This document shows positions 8,941-18,464 of a DNA stretch of 64,000 nt, piece by piece. Where the stretch lies: positions 62,001 to 126,000 of the forward strand of contig NZ_BATM01000020.1 of assembly GCF_000467185.1 (NCBI RefSeq). Direction: 5' to 3'. A program made the translations under genes and the position numbers. This stretch comes from Vibrio ezurae NBRC 102218. GTDB lineage: Bacteria > Pseudomonadota > Gammaproteobacteria > Enterobacterales > Vibrionaceae. The notes under the pieces are model-generated. The model made no database searches. It was given only the letters and a program-made list of their open reading frames with translations, and had not been told where the DNA came from. Position 1 is the stretch's first letter, and each line of letters begins with the position of its first letter.

Positions 8941-10140
8941 TTATGCCATAGCAAGTTGTTGACGGTTTGGCTTCTTAATCACGATAGAAAGTACAATCGA
9001 AACTAAGATCAGTGCCAGCATGACATGAAAAGTCGCTAAGAAGCCACCAAACAATGATGCAATCACAGAGCCTGCAAAGCTACCAATGCCAAATCCTAGG
9101 TAAATCATGCCGTAGTTTTTCGCTACGTGTTCTAAGCCAAAGAAGTCACTGACTAATGATGGGTACACAGTGATGGTTCCGCCGAAGCTAAACGCAATAC
9201 ACGCAAGTGACCAGTAGAAAGTGGTTTGTGTTGGCGGAATAAACATTAACACGCTAACACCAGCAAGGCAGATAAGTAGAGCGATAGTAATCACGTAAAC
9301 ACGAGTGATTTTATCTGACAATACACCCAGAACAATACGTCCACCTAAGTTTGCTACTGCGATAACAGAAACGGCTGTCGCGGCAATATCCATAGATAGG
9401 TGTACATAGTTTTGACCGATGTCTTTCGCAATACCAATGGCATACAAACCAGACATACATACAGTAGTAAACATCAACGCTAGCATGTAGAACTGAGGTT
9501 TTTTCAGTACTTCTTGAAGCGTTAAGTTGTGATGAGGTTCAGCGTGGCTCGTATCTTGTTGTGTCTGTTGAGGCGCATCTTTAACTAATACCGCACCAAT
9601 TAGAACCAGTATCATTGCCGTAATGCCCCATACTTCAAATGAGTATGACAAGCCAAAGTGAGTCAGTGAATACATATTAATGTATTTAAAACCAAGACTG
9701 CCCAGACCGTACGCACCAATGGCACACGCCGAAGCAATGCCTTTGTTGTCAGGGAAGAACTTAATACAGTTGGTCAGCGCCAGTAGATAGCCAGTACCGT
9801 CAGCAAAGCCTACCAAAAAGCCTGCGCACACATACAGTGCCGTTAAGCTTGAGGCAATTGAAGTCAGGTATAGACTCGCACCCAATAGAAGCCCAGAAAA
9901 TGCGATAACTTTTTTAATGCCAAAACGTTCTTGAAGTTTGCCTGATAGCGAAGAGGCAACAGCCAATGCAAGGCTAAGTAGGCCAAAAGAAAACGCCACT
10001 TGTTTGACAGGTTCATCAAGCTTATCGGCTAGATGTGCGTTAAAAAGACTCCATGTGTAAACAGAACCTAATGCAAATTCAATTAAAACAGTACCGATTA
10101 AGGTAGACCATTTGTCGCGAGAGCGGATTGTAGTGCTCAT
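8941..10140 (-). CDS. yhjX: MFS transporter, YhjX/OxlT-like (probable pyruvate carrier)
   Basis: This 399-residue, 12-helix major facilitator starts at the ATG at 10140, which has GAGG about 8 nt upstream; a TTG 12 bp earlier is less likely. Family signs are the N-terminal GSVYTWSLF segment of oxalate/formate-antiporter-like carriers and the loop GKLQERFGIKK. Its place directly downstream of a LytS/LytTR two-component pair copies the E. coli logic in which YpdA/YpdB induces yhjX on extracellular pyruvate. I infer pyruvate or a related carboxylate as substrate. Confidence 0.78.
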   Translation of the reverse strand: MSTTIRSRDKWSTLIGTVLIEFALGSVYTWSLFNAHLADKLDEPVKQVAFSFGLLSLALAVASSLSGKLQERFGIKKVIAFSGLLLGASLYLTSIASSLTALYVCAGFLVGFADGTGYLLALTNCIKFFPDNKGIASACAIGAYGLGSLGFKYINMYSLTHFGLSYSFEVWGITAMILVLIGAVLVKDAPQQTQQDTSHAEPHHNLTLQEVLKKPQFYMLALMFTTVCMSGLYAIGIAKDIGQNYVHLSMDIAATAVSVIAVANLGGRIVLGVLSDKITRVYVITIALLICLAGVSVLMFIPPTQTTFYWSLACIAFSFGGTITVYPSLVSDFFGLEHVAKNYGMIYLGFGIGSFAGSVIASLFGGFLATFHVMLALILVSIVLSIVIKKPNRQQLAMA

Positions 10141-10228
10141 TGTATGCCTCAAAAATAAATCAATTGCGTGTAACTTAAGAGATTGTTTTTAAGGCTTCAA
10201 TGGCTAGCAGGCGATAGAAAATGAACTG

Positions 10229-10250
10229 TCGTAATGCGAGAACGAAATGC
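10229..10250 (-). promoter_or_regulatory. possible LytTR regulator direct repeat upstream of the MFS gene
   Basis: Read on the minus strand, GCATTTCGT (10250-10242) and GCATTACGA (10237-10229) are imperfect direct repeats 13 bp apart. LytTR sites are paired direct repeats, and E. coli YpdB uses GGCATTTCAT repeats. The spacing differs from the E. coli site, so this is tentative. Confidence 0.3.
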
Positions 10251-10266
10251 AAAAATAAGGAATGAA

Positions 10267-10986
10267 TTACAAACCCATTCGTTCACGAAACTCTTTAATG
10301 TTCGAGCGACTGACAGGAATGAGTGTTTCTACCCCTTTACACTTCAAGCGATAGGTACCGCTATGCCAGGGGGTGATTTCCTCAATCTTATCAAGATTGA
10401 TCCAGTAAGAACGATGTGCTTTGAAGAACTTGGCATTGTCAGCTTTTTCAACAAATTCACTGAGCATTAATGGTGAGGTAAACGATCCGTGTACGGTTTC
10501 AACATCGGTAATTTTGCCGTTTGCAGAAGCATAGATGATATCGCTGACCTCGATAACTCGAATACGGCTGCCTTGATAGAGATTGATACTGCTGTCTGAG
10601 GCCACAATTGGCATCGCGGCTGGGTAGAGCTCTGCGGAAAGCTTACTGAGGGTCTTTTCTACGCGATCTTCGGTGTAAGGTTTTAGCAAGTAATCAAAAG
10701 CTTCAATTTCAAAGGCTTCTGCTGCGTGCTCTTTATAGGCGGTCGTGAAAATAATCGCAGGTTGAGATTTTGAATTGTATAAACTTTTGGCCAGAATCAT
10801 GCCATTTATTGAGGGAATGTTGATGTCTAAAAACGCCACATCAACCTGAGTGCTTTGTAAAAACTCTAACGCTTGTAATCCATCGCTAAACTCGGCAATG
10901 ATGTTTAAGTCACTGTATTTACGAATCAAGTACTTGAGCTCTTCACAGGCTAAGTATTCGTCTTCAACTACGATAGCGGTTTTCAC
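10267..10986 (-). CDS. ypdB: LytTR-family response regulator (YpdB/BtsR-like)
   Basis: This 239-residue regulator has a receiver domain with the acidic pocket (VVEDEY), phosphorylation site in VAFLDINIPSINGM and switch residues FTTAY and LLKPY. It is followed by a LytTR DNA-binding domain (about residues 140-239: IIYASANGKITDVET, FFKAHRSYWINLDKI, IPVSRSNIKEFRERM). Its start overlaps the stop of the kinase gene by 4 bp. It probably activates the MFS gene 126 bp downstream. BtsR is the alternative orthologue; the MFS neighbour favours YpdB. Confidence 0.85.
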   Translation of the reverse strand: MKTAIVVEDEYLACEELKYLIRKYSDLNIIAEFSDGLQALEFLQSTQVDVAFLDINIPSINGMILAKSLYNSKSQPAIIFTTAYKEHAAEAFEIEAFDYLLKPYTEDRVEKTLSKLSAELYPAAMPIVASDSSINLYQGSRIRVIEVSDIIYASANGKITDVETVHGSFTSPLMLSEFVEKADNAKFFKAHRSYWINLDKIEEITPWHSGTYRLKCKGVETLIPVSRSNIKEFRERMGL

Positions 10987-12641
10987 TGTGTCGCTCCCAA
11001 TGGAATAGTAAATGATATTTGAGTACCGGAGTTTAGACGCTGAATATTCAAGCCTTCTCCATATAAGAGTTTAATGCGTTGATGCACGTTATTGAGTCCA
11101 ATGCGTCTAGAGTCGAGCGTGCCCGCTTGTACCCCATCTATCACAGATTGTGGAATGCCCACGCCATTGTCAGCAACCGTGATTTTTACACTGTTTTGTT
11201 GCTGCTTGACTGAAATACTGACGGTTCCGCCAATGCCTTTCGGAACAATGCCATGACCAATGGCATTTTCAACCAATGGCTGAATAATCAAAGGTGGTAC
11301 AGACACTGGCACATTGTCGAGATCAAAAACAACATGCAGCTTGTTGCCAAATCGAGCCTTTTCAATGGCAGCGTAATCATTGACCTGCTGCAATTCGGCC
11401 TCTAATGGAATCATTTCTGCGACGTTTTCTAGGTTAAATCGCATAAACCCGGCCAACTTTCCAACCAGATCACGCGCCCTATCTGGGTCAATACGAATGA
11501 GGCTTGAAATCGCGTTTAAGGTATTAAATAAAAAGTGGGGATTAATTTTGTTTTGCAATGCGCCAAATTCGGCTTCGTTGGCCATGACTTTCAGCTGTTC
11601 AACTTTTGCCACTTCTAATTGGGTAGAGATAAGTTGTGATAATCCAATCGCCATTTCATGTAGTGAGAGGGTGATTTGGTGAGGCTTTTTAAAGAAAATC
11701 TTTAATGTGCCGGTCACTTGCCCATTTTCGGATAGCGGGATAATCATTAAGGAGCGAAACGCATGCTCACGAATATCATTGCTTTCGATAATGGTATTGT
11801 TTTGAATGGCCTTTAAGGTCATCAAACTGACTTGAGTATGATGATTGTAAAATTGTTCTTCACCATAACCGACATACACTTGTACGTCTTTAGTATCGGT
11901 AATTGCGACGGCATCAGCGTGCGTTTCGGTGCGAATAATATCGCACACCTTTTTCAGAGCCTCGCCAGTATTTTGACGAATAAAAGGCAGGGTACGGTTT
12001 GCCACTTTTAAGGCTTGCTTGGCTTGGTAGGCCGCTACTTTGTCTTTTTCACTTTCGGTATCTTGTAGCCATTTAATAATCAGGCTGACGCACAACGCCC
12101 CCACAATCATCGGTAGTGCGATGGCGTGTACGATAGAGTGGGCTAATACTTTGTCGTCATTGAGCGCGATAATGAGCGCCATAGTGGTGACTTCACAAAA
12201 GACGGCGACTAACACGCCATACTTGGCGTAGTTTGCGTAGTTGGCTCGAACATGCACCCAAGACGCTAACAGCCCCGCCGATACGCTAGTAATTAAGCAT
12301 GGAATAGAAGATGGGCCATTAAGATCGATGAGGTAACGGTGGACGCCAGAAATCAAACCGACCGGAATGCCGACCCAAGGACCAAATAAGATACCACCTG
12401 ACACGATAGAGATGATGCGAACATTGACCAGTGATCCCTCAACATTCACTCCAGTATAGGTACTGAAAATCGCGAATAAAGTGAAAAACAGAGTCAGTAT
12501 GGTCAGCTCAACACTACTGCGACTTTGCTTGGTAATGATGGTCTGAAAAATATGAGTATGGGTTAGAAAATATAACGCCATTAAAAGCAGTGAAGCTCGT
12601 TCGACAACCGCCAGTAACATTCCGAATTGTTCTGTATACAT
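10983..12641 (-). CDS. ypdA: LytS-type sensor histidine kinase (YpdA/BtsS-like)
   Basis: This 552-residue membrane kinase has an N-terminal multi-helix 5TMR-LYT-type sensor (about residues 10-190), a GAF-like domain (about 215-335), then the short LytS-type kinase core: INPHFLFNTLNAISSLIR with the phosphorylated histidine, LIIQPLVENAIGHGI (N box) and DNGVGI (ATP lid). E. coli homologues YpdA and BtsS sense external pyruvate. Pyruvate is also an end product of the Entner-Doudoroff-type alginate pathway in this window, but that link is inference only. Confidence 0.85.
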   Translation of the reverse strand: MYTEQFGMLLAVVERASLLLMALYFLTHTHIFQTIITKQSRSSVELTILTLFFTLFAIFSTYTGVNVEGSLVNVRIISIVSGGILFGPWVGIPVGLISGVHRYLIDLNGPSSIPCLITSVSAGLLASWVHVRANYANYAKYGVLVAVFCEVTTMALIIALNDDKVLAHSIVHAIALPMIVGALCVSLIIKWLQDTESEKDKVAAYQAKQALKVANRTLPFIRQNTGEALKKVCDIIRTETHADAVAITDTKDVQVYVGYGEEQFYNHHTQVSLMTLKAIQNNTIIESNDIREHAFRSLMIIPLSENGQVTGTLKIFFKKPHQITLSLHEMAIGLSQLISTQLEVAKVEQLKVMANEAEFGALQNKINPHFLFNTLNAISSLIRIDPDRARDLVGKLAGFMRFNLENVAEMIPLEAELQQVNDYAAIEKARFGNKLHVVFDLDNVPVSVPPLIIQPLVENAIGHGIVPKGIGGTVSISVKQQQNSVKITVADNGVGIPQSVIDGVQAGTLDSRRIGLNNVHQRIKLLYGEGLNIQRLNSGTQISFTIPLGATQ

Positions 12642-12947
12642 CTCTCAGCGCACTTAGTTGAATATAAAGGGTGATTTTACCGTTAGGGGGTTTACGCGCA
12701 AGGTTCAAGCTTGAGCAAATATTGAAACTTATAAACCGATTTTTACGGCGTTATTGAGTGATTTAATGACGCTATTTACCATTGAATCTACTCATAAAGC
12801 GGTAACATTTAACTATAGTCGCAGATTTTAGTTTAAGAAATGGAAACTAATAATACTTGCCCCAAATTCGTATGCGATGTGATGCAATGGAGGGTGTCAT
12901 GGTGACGATAGATTCACGTCTGAATATGAAAGAAATTTGCGATAGAT
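12642..12947. other. divergent intergenic region
   Basis: About 300 bp between divergent kinase and helicase genes. It must contain both promoters; no distinct operator or RNA gene was recognised. Confidence 0.4.
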
Positions 12948-15900
12948 ATGAGTATAAAAATTAAAAGTGTGTTTGAAAAAAGTCGTCAAGAATTGCTGGA
13001 TATGGGGTTACGAGGTAATACCTTACTCAGTTTAGGTAAAGGGGCCAAAGTTTTAGACATTGTGGATGAAAAATCCGCGCAAGTTTTTGACACATTGGTG
13101 AATAAGAGCCGCAAAATGACCTTTATTGCCGCTCCCGATGCTTTAGAAGAAGAGAATTCACCGTTACTCATTAGTGATTTGACTGAACACTTGCAAGACA
13201 GTGTCGGTGATAAGCGTCACCAAGACAGTTCGCTGCAAACTCAATTATTCCGTCGCAGTTTAGAGACCCGTCTACTGAAAATTCACTCAGAAGCGCTGAC
13301 GTATGTGCAAGAGCAAGGTGTGGATCTTTTGTATATCGCCACCGGCTTTTTGCAATGGTATGAAGACGACCATTCCAGCAAAGCCCGTTACGCTCCGCTG
13401 ATTTTAATTCCCGTTAAACTGACCCGCGCAGAAGCCGGTGATGCGTTTAAGCTGAGATATACCGAAGCGGATCTTGGCACCAACTTAACCCTTGCTGCCA
13501 AACTCAAAATGGATTTTGCCATTGAACTGCCTAAATGTGAAAGCGACGATGGCGAGTTTGATTTACAGCACTATTTTGAGTTAGTCAGCGAAGCGGTAGC
13601 AAAAGAAAAACGCTGGCAGGTGGTGAGTGACAAAATCGCCCTGAGCTTTTTCTCTTTTGGTAAGTTTCAGATGTACCAAGACCTGTCTGATGAGGCGTGG
13701 CCCGATGGACAAAAACCGTCAGAAAATGCCGTGATTCAAAAGCTATTCGGTGGCGGTTTTGAATCTGACAGCACGCGTTTAGATTCTACGCCCATGGATG
13801 TCAATAAAGCCGAAGCCATTCAATTGGTGCTCGATTCCGATTCTAGCCAAACTGAAGCAGTACTAGCGGCTAAATCTGGCGCGAACCTTGTAATTCAAGG
13901 GCCGCCGGGGACAGGTAAATCGCAAACGATCGCCAATATTATTTCGCAAGCCTTAGCCGACGATAAAAAAGTGTTATTTGTGGCTGAGAAAATGGCCGCA
14001 TTAGATGTGGTAAAACGACGTCTAGATAACTGCAATATTGGTGATTCGGTACTTGAGCTTCACTCGCATAAAGCCAATAAAAAAGCGGTGTTAGGCTCTC
14101 TTGAAGAGACTTTACTGCAAAAAGCGCCAGTGACCCCTCAGCGCAGTGACGATATCCAAAAATTGGTGGCGTTGCGCGCCCAATTGGATAACTACAGCAA
14201 AGCGGTGAATACGCCGATTGCCGATACTGGCGTTAGTTATCAAGTGGCACTAGGCCATTCATTGCAAGCTGAACAACGCCTGCAAGAGTGCGACATTGAT
14301 AAAACCCTATTACCTGAAATCACGCCAGTTATTAGTCAGTGGTCAAAAAGCCAATACAAACAAGCGCTGGGCAATATTCAAGAGTTAGTGGATTACCTGA
14401 GCGCGCATGGCTCGCCAATGGACAATGCCTTTAACCCGACCACCTTGTGTGAAGCCTCACCAGCACTACTTTCCAGTAGCAAAACACTATCATCAAAGCT
14501 GGTGGAAGCAAAACGTCAGTTAATTGAACAGGTAAAAACTTTAGCAAACAGCGCCAATCTTACCTTACCTATAGAGTCATATAGTGATGCCTTAAAAGCG
14601 CTTGCTTCATTGCAGATGATTGCCTCAAAGCCAAATTTACAAGGCTTAAATAGCGATACTTCAAAGTGGTCGCAACAGGGCGAAGCGATTTTGCAGTTTG
14701 CTGAGCAAGGCTTGTCGTTGCAAACGGATAGACAAACCCTAGAAAGTGAGTTTGTCGATGCGGCATTTGATTACGATTGGACAACGCTTCGCGGCACATT
14801 TTCCACCACGGGTAAAAAGTGGTGGCGCTTCTTATCAGGTGACTTTAGAAAAATGAAGGCCAGCTATGCCGGATTAAGAAAAGATGGCCTTAAGGGTGAC
14901 GTCAACGATTGGCTTAATGCGATTGATGCAATGCAAGACTTTGAATCTAAGCAGAAGCAATTTGTTGAGTCGGCGCAGGTGGCAATTGCCGTTATTGGTA
15001 GTCACTACCGAAACTCAAATACGGATTGGGGCTCACTACTTGAGCCTTTGCAGTGGTTGTATCAAGCCACTACCGCGATTAATGAGCAGCGAATAGACCC
15101 TAGTGTAGCAAACGTGTTTGATGCGCAGCAAAGCCCAATATCGCAAGGGCAAATGGATACTGTCAATGAGAAGCTTGCCACTCATGATGCTTTGCTTGAT
15201 GAGTTGTGTATTGCATTGCAAATGGATGTCGAGACTTTTGCTGAGCAGCTAAGTCTACGTTCTATGCAACAGCTACAAACATTGCCAGACAAACTAGACG
15301 CTTTGTATGAATTGGTGCGCTTTAACCGTATTAGCGCAAGATTAGATGAACAACATTTATCCGCTTGGAGCATACTTGCTCGCACTTGGCAGAGTGAACC
15401 TGAATCCTTGTTACTGGCGTTCCAATATCAGTTCTACTCGCAACTTGTGAATGAGGTGTATGAGAAAGAACAAGCGATCAGTGAATTTGACCGAGTAGGG
15501 CATGAGCACTGCATCGAACAGTTTAGAGTGATAGACAAACAGCTGTTTGGCTTTGCTCAAGAGAAATTAGTGGAAGACTTATACGCACGTTTGCCAAACC
15601 CAAGTGCTCGTGGTGAGGTGGAAACGCTGCGTCGAGAGTTTAATAAAAAGCGCAGACACTTGCCAATACGCCGCCTACTTAATCGTTCGGGTAGAGCCAT
15701 TCAGCAAATTAAACCTGTGTTTATGATGAGCCCGATGTCAATTTCTACCTATCTTGAGCCGGGTAGTATTGAGTTTGATCTTGTGGTGTTTGATGAAGCG
15801 TCACAGGTAAAAGTAGCCGATGGCTTAGGCGCAATATTGCGCGGCAAACAAGTGATTGTGGTCGGTGATACTAAGCAGATGCCACCAACCAGTTTCTTTG

Positions 15901-17642
15901 GTCGTCAGTTTACTTTAGATGATGATGAAGCCGAAGAGAGCTTAACGGCGGATATTGAAAGTATCCTAGGCATGTTCTTAGCCTCTGGTGCACCAGAAAG
16001 AATGCTGCGCTGGCACTATCGTAGCCGTCACGAATCATTGATTGCCGTCTCTAACCAAGAGTTTTATGACAACAAGCTGATGATCTTCCCATCATCGGGC
16101 ATTAATCCAGATGCAACGGGACTGACGTTTAATTATCTACCTGACACCACTTACGACAGAGGTGGCGCGCGAGTCAATGTTGGTGAAGCGCAAGCAGTTG
16201 CCAAAGCGGTGATTGAGCACGCTACAACCATGCCGCATCAAACATTGGGCGTGGTGGCGTTTAGTACCGCGCAACGTGATGCGATATTGCTGGAAGTCGA
16301 GCGATTACGTAAAGAAAATCCGCAATTGGAGCATTTCTTTGCGCACCATCCTGAAGGCGAAGATTTCTTTGTGAAAAACTTAGAAAACGTGCAAGGTGAT
16401 GAAAGGGACAGTATCTATATCAGTATTGGTTATGGTAAGACAGCTGAGGGGCGTTTGCCAATGAGCTTTGGCCCAGTTAACTCAGCTGGGGGCGAGCGCC
16501 GTTTGAATGTGTTGATCTCGCGTTCTCGCCTGGCAATGCAGGTATTTTGTAACTTTAAATCAGAAGAAATGCCGACCACAGCAGAATCGCCATTTGGCGT
16601 GCGCGCATTAAAGCATTTCCTACATTATGCCGATACCAAGCAACTGGTTCGTTCAGAGGAAACCGGGAAAGAGCCGGATTCTCCGTTTGAAGAAGAGGTG
16701 ATTTCCACCATTCGTAGCCTTGGTTATAGCGTACAACCGCAAGTGGGTTGTGCAGGATTCTATATTGATATTGCGGTGCGCGATCCAAGTAAAGAAGGGC
16801 GCTACATGTTGGCGGTTGAATGTGATGGCGCAACCTATCACAGCTCAAAAAGTGCCAGAGATAGAGACCGTATTCGTCAAGGTGTGTTAGAAGGGCTTGG
16901 TTGGCGTTTCCATCGTATTTGGAGTACTGACTGGTTTAGAAATCGTCATAAAGAGTCGCAACGTTTGGATGACGCACTGCGCTCCGCAAAGGCATATTAT
17001 GCCAATTTTGATGAGCAAGTGGTCAAGGCAAAACCTGCGCCTAAAGCCAGTATTGAACGCGTGGAAAGCCAAGTTGAAGTAGAACAATCTGGCGCAACGT
17101 ATGCAGTGGCTGACGTGCAAAATCTGTATTTAAAACCGGGCAATACCATTCCTGAAATGGAACAGTATCAACTGGTGAGTGACATAGAGACAGTACTGAA
17201 TGTCGAGTCTCCAATGCACACGAAACTTTTGGCAATACGCTTGTTGTCGGCACTGGGCACAACACGCACAGGAGCGCGTATAATGCGCGCTATTGGCGGT
17301 GCGTTAGAAGAGTTACGCTGTATTGGTAAAGTAAACCTTGACGGTGATTATGTGATTTTGCAAGACAAACCCACTAGCGTACGTAACCGTAAAAACTTAC
17401 CGAACAATGAACGTAAGTTCGACTTTATTTATGACGATGAAATTGCCTTAGCGGTGGTAGAGACGGTGAATGATACGTTCTCTATCCCGAAAGATGATTT
17501 GATTAGAGGCGTGACTGAAGTACTTGGTTTTTCAAGTACCAGTCAGGCAATGAGAAGTAAGGTTGAAGCTGTGCTGGTGGAATTGGTTCACGCAGAGAGG
17601 ATCGTCTTACAAGGAGACACGTACCGCATGCCGCACTCGTGA
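12948..17642 (+). CDS. DUF4011-like/SF1 helicase/REase-fold nuclease fusion (candidate defence protein)
   Basis: This 1564-residue protein has an N-terminal region of about 300 residues resembling DUF4011-type helicase extensions, then Walker A GPPGTGKSQTIANI (about 318), a long insert of about 600 residues, the SF1 motif II VVFDEASQV (about 948), motif III GDTKQMPPTSFFG, and late helicase motifs (QGDERDSIYIS, RRLNVLISRSR). From about 1242 comes a Vsr/MTES_1575-type nuclease: SPFEEEVISTIRSLGY, VECDGATYH, and RVRQ-like RIRQGVLEGLGWRFHRIWSTDWF. A DUF3320-like C-terminus (about 1385-1560) ends it. Similar helicase-nuclease fusions occur among single-gene anti-phage systems, but housekeeping DNA repair cannot be excluded. 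No defence island or mobile element flanks it. Confidence 0.8.
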   Translation: MSIKIKSVFEKSRQELLDMGLRGNTLLSLGKGAKVLDIVDEKSAQVFDTLVNKSRKMTFIAAPDALEEENSPLLISDLTEHLQDSVGDKRHQDSSLQTQLFRRSLETRLLKIHSEALTYVQEQGVDLLYIATGFLQWYEDDHSSKARYAPLILIPVKLTRAEAGDAFKLRYTEADLGTNLTLAAKLKMDFAIELPKCESDDGEFDLQHYFELVSEAVAKEKRWQVVSDKIALSFFSFGKFQMYQDLSDEAWPDGQKPSENAVIQKLFGGGFESDSTRLDSTPMDVNKAEAIQLVLDSDSSQTEAVLAAKSGANLVIQGPPGTGKSQTIANIISQALADDKKVLFVAEKMAALDVVKRRLDNCNIGDSVLELHSHKANKKAVLGSLEETLLQKAPVTPQRSDDIQKLVALRAQLDNYSKAVNTPIADTGVSYQVALGHSLQAEQRLQECDIDKTLLPEITPVISQWSKSQYKQALGNIQELVDYLSAHGSPMDNAFNPTTLCEASPALLSSSKTLSSKLVEAKRQLIEQVKTLANSANLTLPIESYSDALKALASLQMIASKPNLQGLNSDTSKWSQQGEAILQFAEQGLSLQTDRQTLESEFVDAAFDYDWTTLRGTFSTTGKKWWRFLSGDFRKMKASYAGLRKDGLKGDVNDWLNAIDAMQDFESKQKQFVESAQVAIAVIGSHYRNSNTDWGSLLEPLQWLYQATTAINEQRIDPSVANVFDAQQSPISQGQMDTVNEKLATHDALLDELCIALQMDVETFAEQLSLRSMQQLQTLPDKLDALYELVRFNRISARLDEQHLSAWSILARTWQSEPESLLLAFQYQFYSQLVNEVYEKEQAISEFDRVGHEHCIEQFRVIDKQLFGFAQEKLVEDLYARLPNPSARGEVETLRREFNKKRRHLPIRRLLNRSGRAIQQIKPVFMMSPMSISTYLEPGSIEFDLVVFDEASQVKVADGLGAILRGKQVIVVGDTKQMPPTSFFGRQFTLDDDEAEESLTADIESILGMFLASGAPERMLRWHYRSRHESLIAVSNQEFYDNKLMIFPSSGINPDATGLTFNYLPDTTYDRGGARVNVGEAQAVAKAVIEHATTMPHQTLGVVAFSTAQRDAILLEVERLRKENPQLEHFFAHHPEGEDFFVKNLENVQGDERDSIYISIGYGKTAEGRLPMSFGPVNSAGGERRLNVLISRSRLAMQVFCNFKSEEMPTTAESPFGVRALKHFLHYADTKQLVRSEETGKEPDSPFEEEVISTIRSLGYSVQPQVGCAGFYIDIAVRDPSKEGRYMLAVECDGATYHSSKSARDRDRIRQGVLEGLGWRFHRIWSTDWFRNRHKESQRLDDALRSAKAYYANFDEQVVKAKPAPKASIERVESQVEVEQSGATYAVADVQNLYLKPGNTIPEMEQYQLVSDIETVLNVESPMHTKLLAIRLLSALGTTRTGARIMRAIGGALEELRCIGKVNLDGDYVILQDKPTSVRNRKNLPNNERKFDFIYDDEIALAVVETVNDTFSIPKDDLIRGVTEVLGFSSTSQAMRSKVEAVLVELVHAERIVLQGDTYRMPHS

Positions 17643-17682
17643 TCGCTGGCTATACTTTCTTTTAAACGCTATCGTGTTTAAT

Positions 17683-17716
17683 ACCCATCGCTATTTATAC
17701 CGATAGCGATGGGTTT
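17683..17716 (+). terminator. terminator of the helicase gene
   Basis: ACCCATCGCTAT (17683-17694) pairs perfectly with ATAGCGATGGGT (17703-17714), 8-nt loop, followed by TTTG. The U run is short. Confidence 0.7.
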
Positions 17717-17748
17717 GTTACCTTCTTTCACGTGAGATTAAAAACAAA

Positions 17749-17777
17749 AGCACTAGGTTACCCTGTAACTTAGTGCT
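17749..17777 (-). terminator. terminator of the Gre-like gene
   Basis: AGCACTAGGTTAC (17749-17761) pairs with GTAACTTAGTGCT (17765-17777) with one mismatch. On the minus strand it is followed by a TTTGTTTTTAA run. Confidence 0.75.
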
Positions 17778-17803
17778 AAGTCTTACCGTGTCGGTTTTCG
17801 TAT

Positions 17804-18280
17804 CTAACAAACGCCTGTGATTGTTCGGCCATTGGCTAGCGTATCTTCAACTTCAGCGCCAGTGATCATTTGTCCTAAAGGGGAATGCGGGGTGATGACG
17901 ATCAATTTACCATTGTTGATCTTAAACCCACCACAGACAGGAAGCAGCCAACAGGTCATAGCATTGTCGAGTGTAACGATAGCACCGAGTGCGATCTCGT
18001 CGGTATCGGTAAAGTCACGCACGATAAGAGTGTTGAGCTGATTGATCATTGCATCAAAATCGGCCACACGCTGAGATTGTCCATGAGCCAAGTAAGCCGC
18101 TTCAATAGCCACTGTATCGTATTGGGTTTCCGCGACACTTTGTTCGTGTGTAGCGTCGCCGTGCGCGCTATCAGCAGCCTTTAGTGCAACCGAGCGTTGT
18201 TCATGCAATAGCTGTAGAAGTTCTTGGCGCAGATGCTCTTTATCGGTTGAACTTGATTGAGTGGGGGTTTTATCGGTCAT
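17804..18280 (-). CDS. GreA/GreB-family transcription factor homologue
   Basis: This 158-residue protein has an N-terminal helical hairpin-like part (about 15-90) with acidic residues near the middle and a C-terminal FKBP-like Gre domain: DEIALGAIVTLDN, then ITPHSPLGQMITGAEVEDTL, close to the ITxxSPLGxALLGKxVGD signature. Gre factors enter the RNA polymerase secondary channel and rescue backtracked complexes. The coiled coil is divergent, so it may be a Gre-fold modulator and not a cleavage factor. It stands alone between two terminators. Confidence 0.78.
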   Translation of the reverse strand: MTDKTPTQSSSTDKEHLRQELLQLLHEQRSVALKAADSAHGDATHEQSVAETQYDTVAIEAAYLAHGQSQRVADFDAMINQLNTLIVRDFTDTDEIALGAIVTLDNAMTCWLLPVCGGFKINNGKLIVITPHSPLGQMITGAEVEDTLANGRTITGVC

Positions 18281-18406
18281 GATGCACTGGCGTGAAATAA
18301 AAGCGTATGGTAACTAAAAGTAACGCAATGTGCGACATTATGCCCAGAGTATTCTCGTCGGATTGAGAAAACGTCGCGGCTACCTTGAGTCTCAGCACAA
18401 ATAAAA

Positions 18407-18437
18407 ACAACCTGCACTTATTTAAGTGACAGGTTGT
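18407..18437 (-). terminator. terminator of the ammonium transporter gene
   Basis: ACAACCTGCACTTA (18407-18420) pairs with TAAGTG-A-CAGGTTGT (18423-18437). On the minus strand a TTTTTATTTG run follows. Confidence 0.85.
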
Positions 18438-18464
18438 TGTCATATTAGAGAAGTGTGATTGGTA

